DNA of 64,000 nucleotides from NCBI RefSeq assembly GCF_001404515.1, contig NZ_CXWE01000009.1, positions 62,001 to 126,000 on the forward strand, written 5' to 3'. Numbering within the stretch: position 1 is the stretch's first letter; the number at the start of each line of letters is the position of its first letter. The DNA is from Roseibium album (GTDB lineage Bacteria; Pseudomonadota; Alphaproteobacteria; Rhizobiales; Stappiaceae). Below, piece by piece: positions 23,998-32,991 of this stretch. The notes beneath the pieces were generated by a model that saw nothing but the letters and a program-made list of their open reading frames with translations, was not told where the DNA came from and did not search any database. Position numbers and translations under genes: made by a program.

Positions 23998-26328
23998 TTA
24001 CAGTGCAAGCTTGATACGTCCGCCGTTTCGGGAGCGGGAGCAGCAGGCGATCATGCGCCGGTTCCCGGCCCTTTCGGAGCGCGTCATCACTTTGTCCCGG
24101 TGATCAATGTCACCCTCCAGAACCATCACTTCGCAGCTTCCGCACAATCCCTCACGACAATCGGATGCGACATCGATGCCTTTTGCATGAAGGGCGTCGA
24201 GCAGCGTTTCATATGCGGCGACCTTGATGGAAAGTCCGGAATCCTGCAGTTCGACATCGAAGCCTGCTTCCTTTTCCGGATCGAGACCGGTGTCCCGCGC
24301 AGAAAAATGCTCGAAATGCAGTATGCCCTCGGGCAGGTCCACGGTGAGGTCTTCCAGGGCCGAAATCATGCGTTCCGGACCGCAGACATAAATTTGCCCC
24401 TGCTGTTTCAGTGCCGAGACGAGACCGGCAAGGTCTGCACGCCTGTTTTCATCGGCGGCATGAACCGTCAAACGGCCAGCGTGGTCCTGTTCCAGGCGAA
24501 CGAGGTGGGCCATGCTCCCGCGCGAGCGGCCGCAATAATGGATCGTATAGTCTTTCCCGAGTGCCTTGAGCCGGTCTGCCATGGCAATGATCGGCGTGAT
24601 CCCGATGCCCCCGGCAATCAGGAGATAGGAGTTCGCCGTCTCGTCAAGCCGGAAGAGGTTGCTGGGGCCGCGCAGTTTGACCTCCATGCCCTTTCTCACG
24701 GTTTCGTGGATATGTTTCGAGCCTCCTCGCCCGCCATCGTCTCGCAAGATGGCAAGGTCGTAACCCTCTGCTCCGGGGCGGCTGCAAAGGGAATACTTGC
24801 GCTCGTAGTCTGCAACGCAGAGTTCGACGTGGGCACCCGCACTCCAGTCAGGCAACGGTCGCCCCCTGGTGTCCTGGAGCGTCAGTCCGAGGACACCTTC
24901 GGCTTCCCACCGAACATCCGCGACACGCACCTTGCGGGCGATGTCGCGACGCGAAGGCGCGCCGACCGGATAGTGGACTTCGGAACCCGCGATTTCCGGT
25001 TTTTGGCGTTCAGGGTTCTTTTCAGGATCCCACTCGACCCAGACGTGGTCCGGACCTCTGAAAGATGTTGTCGGCAGATACCTGAACTCCTGATCGGCAA
25101 GCTGCAGGTGCGGGATCCTGCGCGAGACTTCCTCCAGGAATACCCGCATTTCCATGCGGCCGATATTCTTGCCCATGCATTGATGGCTGCCATAGCCAAA
25201 GGTCAGATGATCGACAGCGTTGTCGCGATAGATGTCGAACGTGTCGCCATCCTCGAAATGCCTCTCGTCCTGGTTTCCGGATGCCTGGACGATGAGAAGC
25301 TTTGCACCTTCAGGCAGATCAACGCCTCCCAGGCGGGTCTTGGCAGTTGTCTGGCGCCGCCAGGCGACGATTGAACCTGAATAGCGCAGACATTCTTCAA
25401 CGGCATTCGGGATCAGGCTGGCGTCCTGGCAGATATCTTCCCACGCCTGCCGGTGGCTCAACAATGTCTTGAACATGTTCGCCGACGCGAGCGAGGTGGT
25501 TTCGTGGGCTGCGACGATAATCGCCATCATCATCGAGTGGACATAGCTGTCGGGTACGATATCGGGCATCTCGGCGTTCTTGCGGATCGTTTCATGCATC
25601 CAGCCGGTGCCTTCCGGTTCGTTCTTCATCCTTTCTATGATTTTGCCGGCATAGACCCAGAACTGACCGACGTCGTGCGCAACGGCGAGCTGTTTTTCAT
25701 CCGATGGCCTGCCCCAGGTATTGACCGAATGGGCGACCGAAAAATTCCGCAGGACGTTGATGTCATCTTCCGGAACACCGAGAAAATGCAGCGCTACATT
25801 CAAGGGAACTTCGTAGAGCATGGCCTCCACCAGATCGACCCGTCCCGAGTCGATAAAAGCGTCAACTTTTTCCCGTGTGAGCCTTCGCACCATTTCCTGC
25901 TTGGCTTCCAGGTTTTCGGGAAAGAAGTGATCCATCAGAACTCGCCGACGCTCCATGTGCGCAGGCTCGTCCTCGTTTACCAGGGTCCGGTTCATGGCGT
26001 AGCCGTAGGTCTTGAGAACCTCGACCGCCTCGGGTGTCGCAGGCGTTATCTTTTCAAGGGCAATTCGGGGTGAGAAGATGCTGTTGTCACGAAACACGGC
26101 CTTGATGTCATCGTAACGGCTGACAACCCAATAACCGAGTTTCGGGCTGAAAAAGACCGGTTTCTGATCCCGCGACCAGCGGAGCGCCTCGGCAGGGTCG
26201 GACTGATAGCGATCGGAAAACGCGTCAAATTCCTCAGCTTCCCGGGAGAAAGGGCATTTACCGGCCGCATCTTCGGCTTCGCTTTTATCGCCGGACCTGT
26301 TGTCCGTCTGGTTCTCGGACCGTGCCAA
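23998..26328 (-). CDS. Self-sufficient cytochrome P450 fused to a phthalate-dioxygenase-type reductase (CYP116B-like)
   Basis: This single polypeptide (776 residues from the chosen start) contains a P450 monooxygenase (about residues 30-420), an FMN/NAD(P)H reductase domain (about 450-680) and a C-terminal plant-type 2Fe-2S ferredoxin (about 690-776). P450 features are I-helix AAHETTS, ECLR (ExxR) and the heme loop FGYGSHQCMG with ligand Cys384. The reductase has RKYSLCSRPG (flavin) and AGGIGITPIIAMA (nucleotide). The ferredoxin cysteines are in CREGLCGSC (724, 729, 732). The TTG at 26326-26328 is chosen because AGGAGAGG lies just upstream; a TTG at 26391 would leave only 45 bases to the divergent gene. 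The substrate is unknown. Confidence 0.92.
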   Translation of the reverse strand: MARSENQTDNRSGDKSEAEDAAGKCPFSREAEEFDAFSDRYQSDPAEALRWSRDQKPVFFSPKLGYWVVSRYDDIKAVFRDNSIFSPRIALEKITPATPEAVEVLKTYGYAMNRTLVNEDEPAHMERRRVLMDHFFPENLEAKQEMVRRLTREKVDAFIDSGRVDLVEAMLYEVPLNVALHFLGVPEDDINVLRNFSVAHSVNTWGRPSDEKQLAVAHDVGQFWVYAGKIIERMKNEPEGTGWMHETIRKNAEMPDIVPDSYVHSMMMAIIVAAHETTSLASANMFKTLLSHRQAWEDICQDASLIPNAVEECLRYSGSIVAWRRQTTAKTRLGGVDLPEGAKLLIVQASGNQDERHFEDGDTFDIYRDNAVDHLTFGYGSHQCMGKNIGRMEMRVFLEEVSRRIPHLQLADQEFRYLPTTSFRGPDHVWVEWDPEKNPERQKPEIAGSEVHYPVGAPSRRDIARKVRVADVRWEAEGVLGLTLQDTRGRPLPDWSAGAHVELCVADYERKYSLCSRPGAEGYDLAILRDDGGRGGSKHIHETVRKGMEVKLRGPSNLFRLDETANSYLLIAGGIGITPIIAMADRLKALGKDYTIHYCGRSRGSMAHLVRLEQDHAGRLTVHAADENRRADLAGLVSALKQQGQIYVCGPERMISALEDLTVDLPEGILHFEHFSARDTGLDPEKEAGFDVELQDSGLSIKVAAYETLLDALHAKGIDVASDCREGLCGSCEVMVLEGDIDHRDKVMTRSERAGNRRMIACCSRSRNGGRIKLAL

Positions 26329-26436
26329 TTGGCCTCTCCTGAAGTCATTTACTTTTATCGCACAAAATTGCGCGTTATAATCATTGTGCAAGCTTCGACT
26401 TCGCGGTCAAGTCCCGTTTCGAAACGGAAGGTTTTG

Positions 26437-27168
26437 ATGAAAGACAATGTCAGGCCGAAAGGAAATCTGCTGCAGACCCTGCAAAGAGGGATGGAAGCAC
26501 TCACTCACGTAGCAGACAGCCCTGATGGACTTTCCGTCGCGCAGTTAGCTGACAAGCTGCAGGTCGACCGCGCGATTGCTTATCGAATCGTCGCGACCCT
26601 GGAAGCGGATGCTTTTGTTTGGCGCGCGGCAAACGGCAACATTTTTCTCGGAAGCGCCGTCCTTGCGCTTGTCTCAAGCCTGGAACCCCAGTTGCGCTCG
26701 ATCGTGGAGCCTGAACTGAACAAGCTTGCTGAAGAAACCCGGGCGACGGCCTTCCTGTCGGTCGCGCGCGGGATGGATGCCGTTGCCATCCTTGTCGCTG
26801 AATCAAACTCAGGTCTCATCCGCGTCGGCTACCGTGTCGGCAGCCGACACCCTTTGACACGCGGTGCCGCCGGTATCGCAATTCTCGCAGGGCGTGCGGA
26901 ACGGCCCGAGGACAGTGATGAGGTTCGTGCCGCAAGACGTGATGGCTACAGCATTACACGGGGCCAGCTGCAACGCGGTGCTGTCGGTATTGCTGCTCCC
27001 CTTCGTTTGTCCGGGAAACGGCTGGTTGCCCTTGAGGCTTCAATTGGTGTTGTGGCGCTTGACGATCTGGATACCGAAATGGCGGCGCCACTTCTGATGA
27101 ATTGCGCAGCGCAAATTTCTCAGGGCTTTGGCGGTACATCGAAACTGAACAACTTGAAAACCGTTTAG
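26437..27168 (+). CDS. IclR-family transcriptional regulator
   Basis: This 243-residue regulator has an N-terminal winged helix-turn-helix (LQRGMEALTHVADSPDGLSVAQLADKLQVDRAIAYRIVATLE, residues 10-50). It is followed by the IclR effector domain (from about residue 75, with RVGYRVGSRHPLTRGAAGIAIL). The ATG at 26437 is chosen because GGAAGG lies six bases upstream. The gene is divergent from the P450-reductase fusion with about 108 bases between starts, so it is the likely local regulator of that monooxygenase. The effector is unknown. Confidence 0.88.
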   Translation: MKDNVRPKGNLLQTLQRGMEALTHVADSPDGLSVAQLADKLQVDRAIAYRIVATLEADAFVWRAANGNIFLGSAVLALVSSLEPQLRSIVEPELNKLAEETRATAFLSVARGMDAVAILVAESNSGLIRVGYRVGSRHPLTRGAAGIAILAGRAERPEDSDEVRAARRDGYSITRGQLQRGAVGIAAPLRLSGKRLVALEASIGVVALDDLDTEMAAPLLMNCAAQISQGFGGTSKLNNLKTV

Positions 27169-27261
27169 CGGGTATCCGGCGATCCGGGTGGATAAAGGAA
27201 AGTGTGCAAACGACTGCTTGCGCGCTGTTTGCACATATCCTGCCCGTATCGGTGTGAATCA

Positions 27262-28890
27262 TCAGGTGATCACGTCGGGTCCGGGACGACCAAGTTTGGC
27301 AATATCGGCTATTTCATGTGCAGCCTCGATCACAGGCGCAAGGGCCAGTTGAACGTCCCCGTTCAATTTCGAAGGCTCCGTTTCAAGGTATTCGACGTAA
27401 AGGCGGACCGTTGCTCCCTCGGTTCCCGTGCCAGACAGTCGGAACACGGCACGTGCGCCACCGGAAAACTGAATGCGCAGGCCCTGGTTGCTGCTCTTTG
27501 AGCCGTCAACAGGGTCTTCGTATGCGAAGCTGTCGGCCTTTGTAACCTCCAGTCCGGCAAAGGACTTACCGGGAAGGTCATTCAATTGCCCGGAAACACG
27601 CGCCATCAGAGCGTTTGCGTCGGCGATCGGAAGTGCTTCGAAGTCATGTCTTGAATAGTAGTTCCGTCCATACTTTTCCCAATGGGTCAAAAGAAGCTCC
27701 GACACGGAGCATTTCCTCGATGCCAGGATGTTGAGCCAGAGAAGGACCGCCCAGAGACCATCCTTTTCGCGGACGTGATCGGATCCGGTTCCGAAACTTT
27801 CCTCACCGCAGAGCGTTGCCTTGCCTGCATCGAGAAGATTGCCGAAAAACTTCCATCCTGTCGGAGTTTCGAAGCACTCAATTCCAAGTTCCAGCGCCAC
27901 GCGGTCGACGGCGCAACTGGTCGGCATGGACCGGGCAACGCCGGCAAGCCCATTTGCGTAACCGGGCGCCAGATGTGCATTGGCAGTCAATACGGCAAGA
28001 CTATCGGAGGGCGAGACATAGCAGTTCCGTCCCAAAATCATGTTCCTGTCACCGTCGCCGTCTGACGCAGCGCCAAAGTCAGGTCCGTCATCCGACATCA
28101 GTTCGTTCATCAGATCCTTGGCCCAGGCCGGATTGGGATCAGGGTGTCCACCGCCAAAATCTTCCGAAGGGATCGCGTTGATCGCCGTTCCTGAAGGTGC
28201 GCCAAGCGCGTCTTCCAGGATCGCTTTTGCGTAAGGACCGGTTATGGCGTGCATGGCATCGAAGCGGATTTCAAACCCGTTGGCGATGTGTTCCCGGATC
28301 GCTGTGAAATCAAACAGCTCTTCCATCAACTCTGCGTAATCCGCCACTGGATCAACGACGCTCACGGTCATCTTCCCGAGCAGTGTTTCACCGATTGTTT
28401 CAAGATCAATGGCGGGCGTGTCCAGTGTCAGATACCGGTTGATGTTGCAGGTGGCCTCGAAGATTGCGTTCGTGACGGATTCGGGAGCCGGACCGCCATT
28501 TGGAATGTTGAACTTGAGGCCGAAGTCTTCGTCGACCCCGCCTGGATTGTGGCTTGCCGAAAGGATCAGACCACCGTCGGTGGCATTCTTTCGGATCAAA
28601 TTGGATGCCGCTGGCGTCGACAGCAGGCCCCCTCGCCCGGTGATTACATGCTTTGCCCCGTTTGCAGCGGCCATGCGCAGGATTGTCTGGATTGCCTCGG
28701 CATTGAAATATCGTCCGTCGCCACCGACAACAAAGGTCTTGCCCTCAGCTCCTCCTATCGCGTCGAAAACGGACTGAACAAAGTTTTCAAGATAATGCGC
28801 TTCCATGAAAACGCGTGTCTTCTTGCGTAGACCCGAGGTTCCCGGTTTCTGTCCGTCGATCGGCGTGGTGGGAATCGTTTTGATTTCCAT
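27262..28890 (-). CDS. pgm: Phosphoglucomutase (alpha-D-glucose phosphate-specific)
   Basis: This enzyme interconverts glucose-1-phosphate and glucose-6-phosphate, linking glycogen to glycolysis. The 542-residue protein has the phosphoserine loop LSASHNPGGVDEDFGLKFN (residues 115-135), the metal-binding DGDGDRNMILG and the sugar-binding GEESFGTGSDHVREKDGLW. The start ATG at 28888-28890 is chosen because GGAAGGAG lies upstream and MEIKTIPTTPIDGQKPGTSG is the normal N-terminus. It is the last gene of the glycogen operon, one base after malQ. Confidence 0.95.
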   Translation of the reverse strand: MEIKTIPTTPIDGQKPGTSGLRKKTRVFMEAHYLENFVQSVFDAIGGAEGKTFVVGGDGRYFNAEAIQTILRMAAANGAKHVITGRGGLLSTPAASNLIRKNATDGGLILSASHNPGGVDEDFGLKFNIPNGGPAPESVTNAIFEATCNINRYLTLDTPAIDLETIGETLLGKMTVSVVDPVADYAELMEELFDFTAIREHIANGFEIRFDAMHAITGPYAKAILEDALGAPSGTAINAIPSEDFGGGHPDPNPAWAKDLMNELMSDDGPDFGAASDGDGDRNMILGRNCYVSPSDSLAVLTANAHLAPGYANGLAGVARSMPTSCAVDRVALELGIECFETPTGWKFFGNLLDAGKATLCGEESFGTGSDHVREKDGLWAVLLWLNILASRKCSVSELLLTHWEKYGRNYYSRHDFEALPIADANALMARVSGQLNDLPGKSFAGLEVTKADSFAYEDPVDGSKSSNQGLRIQFSGGARAVFRLSGTGTEGATVRLYVEYLETEPSKLNGDVQLALAPVIEAAHEIADIAKLGRPGPDVIT

Positions 28891-28891
28891 A

Positions 28892-30898
28892 TCAGTTTTC
28901 TCCTTCCGGATAAAAATAGGCACGTCCGGACGCGCGCATCAGGTCTGCGGTGTCGGGAAGCGCGGAATTTGCTTCAAGTTTCTCAACAGGGACCGAATAA
29001 ATCCGGCGCCAATTCGGATGCTCATCAATTGTCCCCGGTAAATTTTGAGCTTCCTCTTCTGCGAGGATGTCGTCCAATTGCACGGATGTCATTGCGGCCG
29101 GTGACCGGGCCAGACGGTCATGAATTGCCGTACCCGGATCTGATCCTTGCGGAACCAGAGCGGCAACATCCGCCTTGCGTTCGTCGCGCTGGTGGGTTGC
29201 TGTGTCTGCATCGATCCAGCCGAGCCGCTGCCACCAGTCAATGTCGCGGCCAGCGCAATATCCGTGCAGTGTCGGCGTGTCATGCGTTGCAAAACAGGCC
29301 AGACTATGCGCGCGCAAATGGGACGGATCCCGGAAAGACCGGTCCCATTCTCGTTCATACTGCAATACCGAGTATCCGTAGATGCCGCGCGCAGCGAGCA
29401 TTTCGCGAAATCCTTCCGGCACCAGCCCGAGGTCTTCTCCAACGACGACACAATTTGCCTGATGCGCCTCGATAGCGGTAAGCGCAAGCAGCGTTTCGAA
29501 TGGTTGCTGAATGTACGCCCCGGGACTGCCATCGTCTGGAAGCCAGAAGCTGCGATTCAGACCGAGCACGTGATCTATGCGAATGATACCGGCCGCGCGC
29601 ATGGTCTGCCTGAGCACGGAGCGGAAATTGCGATAACCACTCAGCGCACTAAGCTTTGGTGCGAATGCTGTCAGTTGCCAGTTCTGTCCCTGGGGGTTGA
29701 GATGATCCGGCGGCGCTCCAAGGGAAACGCCCTTGGCTACACAGTCTTGTCCCATCCATGCTTCCGCGCCATTCCGTCGGGATCCGACTGCAAGATCCAG
29801 ATACAGACCCATCGGCATGGTGTCGCTGTCTGCTATCCGCCTCAATTGCTCAGATGCGATCCATTGCAACCAGACGTGAAACTCAATTTCATTCGGGCTG
29901 CAGGCATCATTGGGCAATGAGGCTGGATCCTGGAGCGCAATTGGCCAACTTTCCCAGTTTTCACCGTTCTTGACGGTAAGCGCCTCGAACACCGCAAAGC
30001 GACTAAGTTCGTCGTCGCACGTACGGACATATTCCTCGAAATGCGCCTTGGCAGATTCTGAAGCCGCTTCCCGGAATGTTTCGTACAGGGACCACAGAAG
30101 CGACTGGTGACGGGCTCGGACGACCTGATAGTCGATAAGGCCGTCGGACATATCGAGCTGACCACGAGCTTCTTCCATCAAGGCGATCGCGGACGTGTTG
30201 CCGTCAAGTCCGGGTATGCTGTCGAGAGCAATATGCAACGTATTCAAAAAAGCACGATGGGACGGTGAATATGGGCTGGCAATGTCGGAGGTCGACCAGC
30301 CCCAGCTATGGATCGGATTGATGCCGAGAAAACTTGCGCCGCGGTCGCCTAGCATTGCGGCAAGACTTGCCAGGTCGGTGTAGTCGCCCACGCCCAGATT
30401 CCGGCTGGAACGCAACCCGTAAAGCGGGGCAGTGACACCCCAGACGCGGTCCCTTGCGGCAAGTGAGGCCACCATTGGCGCTTTTACCGGCGCTGCGGGT
30501 ATCATCGCGATTTGCGTTTCACCCTCCGCTTCCACGTTCAGATGATAAACGCCGACTTCGAGTGCAGGCAGATCTACCTGAACTTCTGCATATCCATCTG
30601 CAAGATACTGATTTTTCTCGTCCTTCAATATCCATGCGCATGGCCGGAAAACCGGAATTGTTGAACCATATCCAGCAGTCACCACAAATTCAGGCGGTAC
30701 TATGTGGCCAAGCTGCTCTGACCTGATTGCTTCGAGTGATATCCGTGTGTCGGTGTCGGTTTCCGCTGAAACACCCATCGCCTTTAGCAATGCGCGCCGG
30801 GTTTCGTCATTGGTCCAGTGTTCGTGACCGCCGAGGTCGTGGAACATGGGCAAGATACCGTATGCTTCAGCCAACTCATGCAATGGGTTGGAGCTCAT
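28892..30898 (-). CDS. malQ: 4-alpha-glucanotransferase (amylomaltase)
   Basis: MalQ transfers alpha-1,4-glucan segments between maltooligosaccharides and releases glucose. This 668-residue GH77 enzyme shows LGINPIHSWGWS, the catalytic Asp region IIRIDHVLGLNR, the acid/base Glu region VVGEDLGLVPEGFREML and the third Asp in CFATHDTPTLHGY. An N-terminal extension of about 130 residues with beta-rich character is the bacterial MalQ type. It follows glgX with a four-base overlap and helps convert debranched oligosaccharides during glycogen breakdown. Confidence 0.93.
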   Translation of the reverse strand: MSSNPLHELAEAYGILPMFHDLGGHEHWTNDETRRALLKAMGVSAETDTDTRISLEAIRSEQLGHIVPPEFVVTAGYGSTIPVFRPCAWILKDEKNQYLADGYAEVQVDLPALEVGVYHLNVEAEGETQIAMIPAAPVKAPMVASLAARDRVWGVTAPLYGLRSSRNLGVGDYTDLASLAAMLGDRGASFLGINPIHSWGWSTSDIASPYSPSHRAFLNTLHIALDSIPGLDGNTSAIALMEEARGQLDMSDGLIDYQVVRARHQSLLWSLYETFREAASESAKAHFEEYVRTCDDELSRFAVFEALTVKNGENWESWPIALQDPASLPNDACSPNEIEFHVWLQWIASEQLRRIADSDTMPMGLYLDLAVGSRRNGAEAWMGQDCVAKGVSLGAPPDHLNPQGQNWQLTAFAPKLSALSGYRNFRSVLRQTMRAAGIIRIDHVLGLNRSFWLPDDGSPGAYIQQPFETLLALTAIEAHQANCVVVGEDLGLVPEGFREMLAARGIYGYSVLQYEREWDRSFRDPSHLRAHSLACFATHDTPTLHGYCAGRDIDWWQRLGWIDADTATHQRDERKADVAALVPQGSDPGTAIHDRLARSPAAMTSVQLDDILAEEEAQNLPGTIDEHPNWRRIYSVPVEKLEANSALPDTADLMRASGRAYFYPEGEN

Positions 30899-32991
30899 GA
30901 GACTTCGTCCGCTGAAAGGGCCAGGACGACAACCGACTGGCCTTGAATGTTCATGTTGCCGCTGTCAATGCGCCTTGCTGGGAAGGACATCTCGGCCGAA
31001 GTGTCAAGTTCCAGTCTCCAGGCATAACCACCTGGTGGAACGGGCAGAATTGCCGGCAGGTCGTCTGCGTCCCGGTTGAACAGAAGAAGTAGCGTGTCCT
31101 GAACCTGTCTTTCAGGCGCGCACTCTCCAGAACCTCGCAGGATCAGACCGAAGGTGGACAGACCGGGGTCACGCCAATCGAGAGAGCGGCCGTTGAAATC
31201 AAGCCATTCTACATCGGGCATTCCGTCGCTCTCGCGCACTGCCCCATGCAGGAAGCGTGACTGGCGAAGGCTGGAGTGTGCCTTTCGCAACCGTGACAGA
31301 CCGCTGACAAATTCAACGAGGCTTTCATCGCGGTGCTGCCAGTTCACCCAGCCTATCGTGTTATCCTGGCAATAGGCGTTGTTGTTGCCATTTTGACTGT
31401 TTCCGATTTCGTCTCCGGCCAATAGCATCGGAGTTCCTTGCGAAAGGAACAGCGTGGCGAGCAGATTTCGTTGACGGCGGGACCGGTTGGCTTGAACAAC
31501 GGGATTGTCACTATCGCCTTCAATACCGAAATTGTCACTGTAGTTCGCGTTGTGACCGTCTCTGCCATCTTCGCCATTGTCGAGGTTGTGTCGATGTGCA
31601 TAGCGCGTGACGTCGGCAAGCGTGAATCCGTCGTGCGCGGTCACTAGGTTCACCGAGGATCCGGCAGGCCTCCCGCCCCTGTCAAAATACCCGGCCGAGC
31701 CCAGAACACAGGCAGCGAGTTCCTGTGCACTGTGGTCGTCGCCGCGCCAGTACCGTCGTGTCGTGTCACGGAACCTGTCATTCCATTCGCCAAATTCCGG
31801 AGGAAATTGACCCAGCTGGTAACCGCCCGGCCCGATGTCCCACGGTTCGGCGATCAGGCGAACTGTTGCCAGGATCGGGTCCTGTCGAAGGGCATCGAAG
31901 AAACCGCCGTTTGGATCGAAACCATGATCCTCCCGACCGAGTGTCGTTGCCAGGTCAAACCTGAAGCCATCCACGCCCATGACCTCAACCCAGTAGCGCA
32001 GACTGTCGAGTATCAATCTCATGACGTACGGGTGAGAAACGTTGAGCGTGTTTCCGGTTCCGGTGTCATTGACATAATAACGCTGCTGGCCCTGAACCAG
32101 TCGATAATAGGATGCGTTGTCGATGCCACGGAAACTCAAAGTCGGGCCCAGATGGTCCCCTTCCGCGGTGTGATTGTAGACAACATCGAGAATGACCTCG
32201 ATGCCGGCAGTGTGGAAGCGCTGCACCATGGCACGGAAGCCTGCGCGACCTGCGGGACCGAAGTAGCGCGGCTCTGGAACGAAAAACCCGATTGAATTGT
32301 AGCCCCAATAATTCTTCAGTCCTTTTTCGACCAGGAAACCGTCGTCGACAAAGGCATGAACGGGAAGCAGTTCGATTGTCGTGATACCCAGTTTTTGGAG
32401 ATGCTCGAGCATCGGGTCCGACGCCAGGCCCTCATATGTTCCGCGAAGGCTTTCCGGGATCGCAGGATGCTCCATTGTCAGCCCCTTTGCATGGGCTTCA
32501 TAAATCAGAACTTCATCGGAGCGCGGGACCGGACGCTCGCTGGACGGTGCGTGTGTCTCGGGCGCTGTCACAAGTGACTTGGGTACAAAAGGTGCACTGT
32601 CGCGTGTGTTGAAGGACAGATCTCCTTTTGGATCAGAATTAATAAACCCCAGTAAGTCACCGTAAGAACGGTACTTTCCTCTCATTTCGCGCGTGTAGGG
32701 GTCGAGGAGGAGCTTGTTGGGATTGAAGCGATGGCCCCTGTCGGGGTCATAGGGACCGTGGACACGATAGCCGTAAAGCGTTCCCGGGCGTATTCCGGGA
32801 AGATACCCATGCCAGACCGGACCGCTGCGTTCCGGCAACAGGAGCCGGGACGTTTCGGATTGTCCATCGCTTGAGAAAAAACAAAGTTCCACTTTTTGTG
32901 CGTTGGCAGAGAACAATGCGAAATTCGTTCCCTCACCGTCAAAATGCGCACCAAGCCTGCTTGGCGTGCCTGGAAGCATCGGGGTGTTCAT
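30895..32991 (-). CDS. glgX: Glycogen debranching enzyme GlgX
   Basis: GlgX hydrolyses alpha-1,6 branches of phosphorylase-limit glycogen. This 698-residue GH13 isoamylase-type protein has an N-terminal CBM48 domain (residues 10-110, RLGAHFDGEGTNFALFSANAQKVELCFF). Catalytic regions are VILDVVYNHTAEG, DGFRFDLATTLGR (nucleophile Asp), LIAEPWDIGPGGYQLG (acid/base Glu) and VTAHDGFTLADVTRY (Asp stabiliser). Length and order match family members. It overlaps glgA and malQ by four bases on each side, showing strong translational coupling within the operon. Confidence 0.95.
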   Translation of the reverse strand: MNTPMLPGTPSRLGAHFDGEGTNFALFSANAQKVELCFFSSDGQSETSRLLLPERSGPVWHGYLPGIRPGTLYGYRVHGPYDPDRGHRFNPNKLLLDPYTREMRGKYRSYGDLLGFINSDPKGDLSFNTRDSAPFVPKSLVTAPETHAPSSERPVPRSDEVLIYEAHAKGLTMEHPAIPESLRGTYEGLASDPMLEHLQKLGITTIELLPVHAFVDDGFLVEKGLKNYWGYNSIGFFVPEPRYFGPAGRAGFRAMVQRFHTAGIEVILDVVYNHTAEGDHLGPTLSFRGIDNASYYRLVQGQQRYYVNDTGTGNTLNVSHPYVMRLILDSLRYWVEVMGVDGFRFDLATTLGREDHGFDPNGGFFDALRQDPILATVRLIAEPWDIGPGGYQLGQFPPEFGEWNDRFRDTTRRYWRGDDHSAQELAACVLGSAGYFDRGGRPAGSSVNLVTAHDGFTLADVTRYAHRHNLDNGEDGRDGHNANYSDNFGIEGDSDNPVVQANRSRRQRNLLATLFLSQGTPMLLAGDEIGNSQNGNNNAYCQDNTIGWVNWQHRDESLVEFVSGLSRLRKAHSSLRQSRFLHGAVRESDGMPDVEWLDFNGRSLDWRDPGLSTFGLILRGSGECAPERQVQDTLLLLFNRDADDLPAILPVPPGGYAWRLELDTSAEMSFPARRIDSGNMNIQGQSVVVLALSADEVS

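Noticed and set aside
24000..25374. 464-residue open frame opposite the P450 fusion
   Set aside because: High GC gives long antisense frames. The P450, reductase and ferredoxin motifs are on the minus strand.
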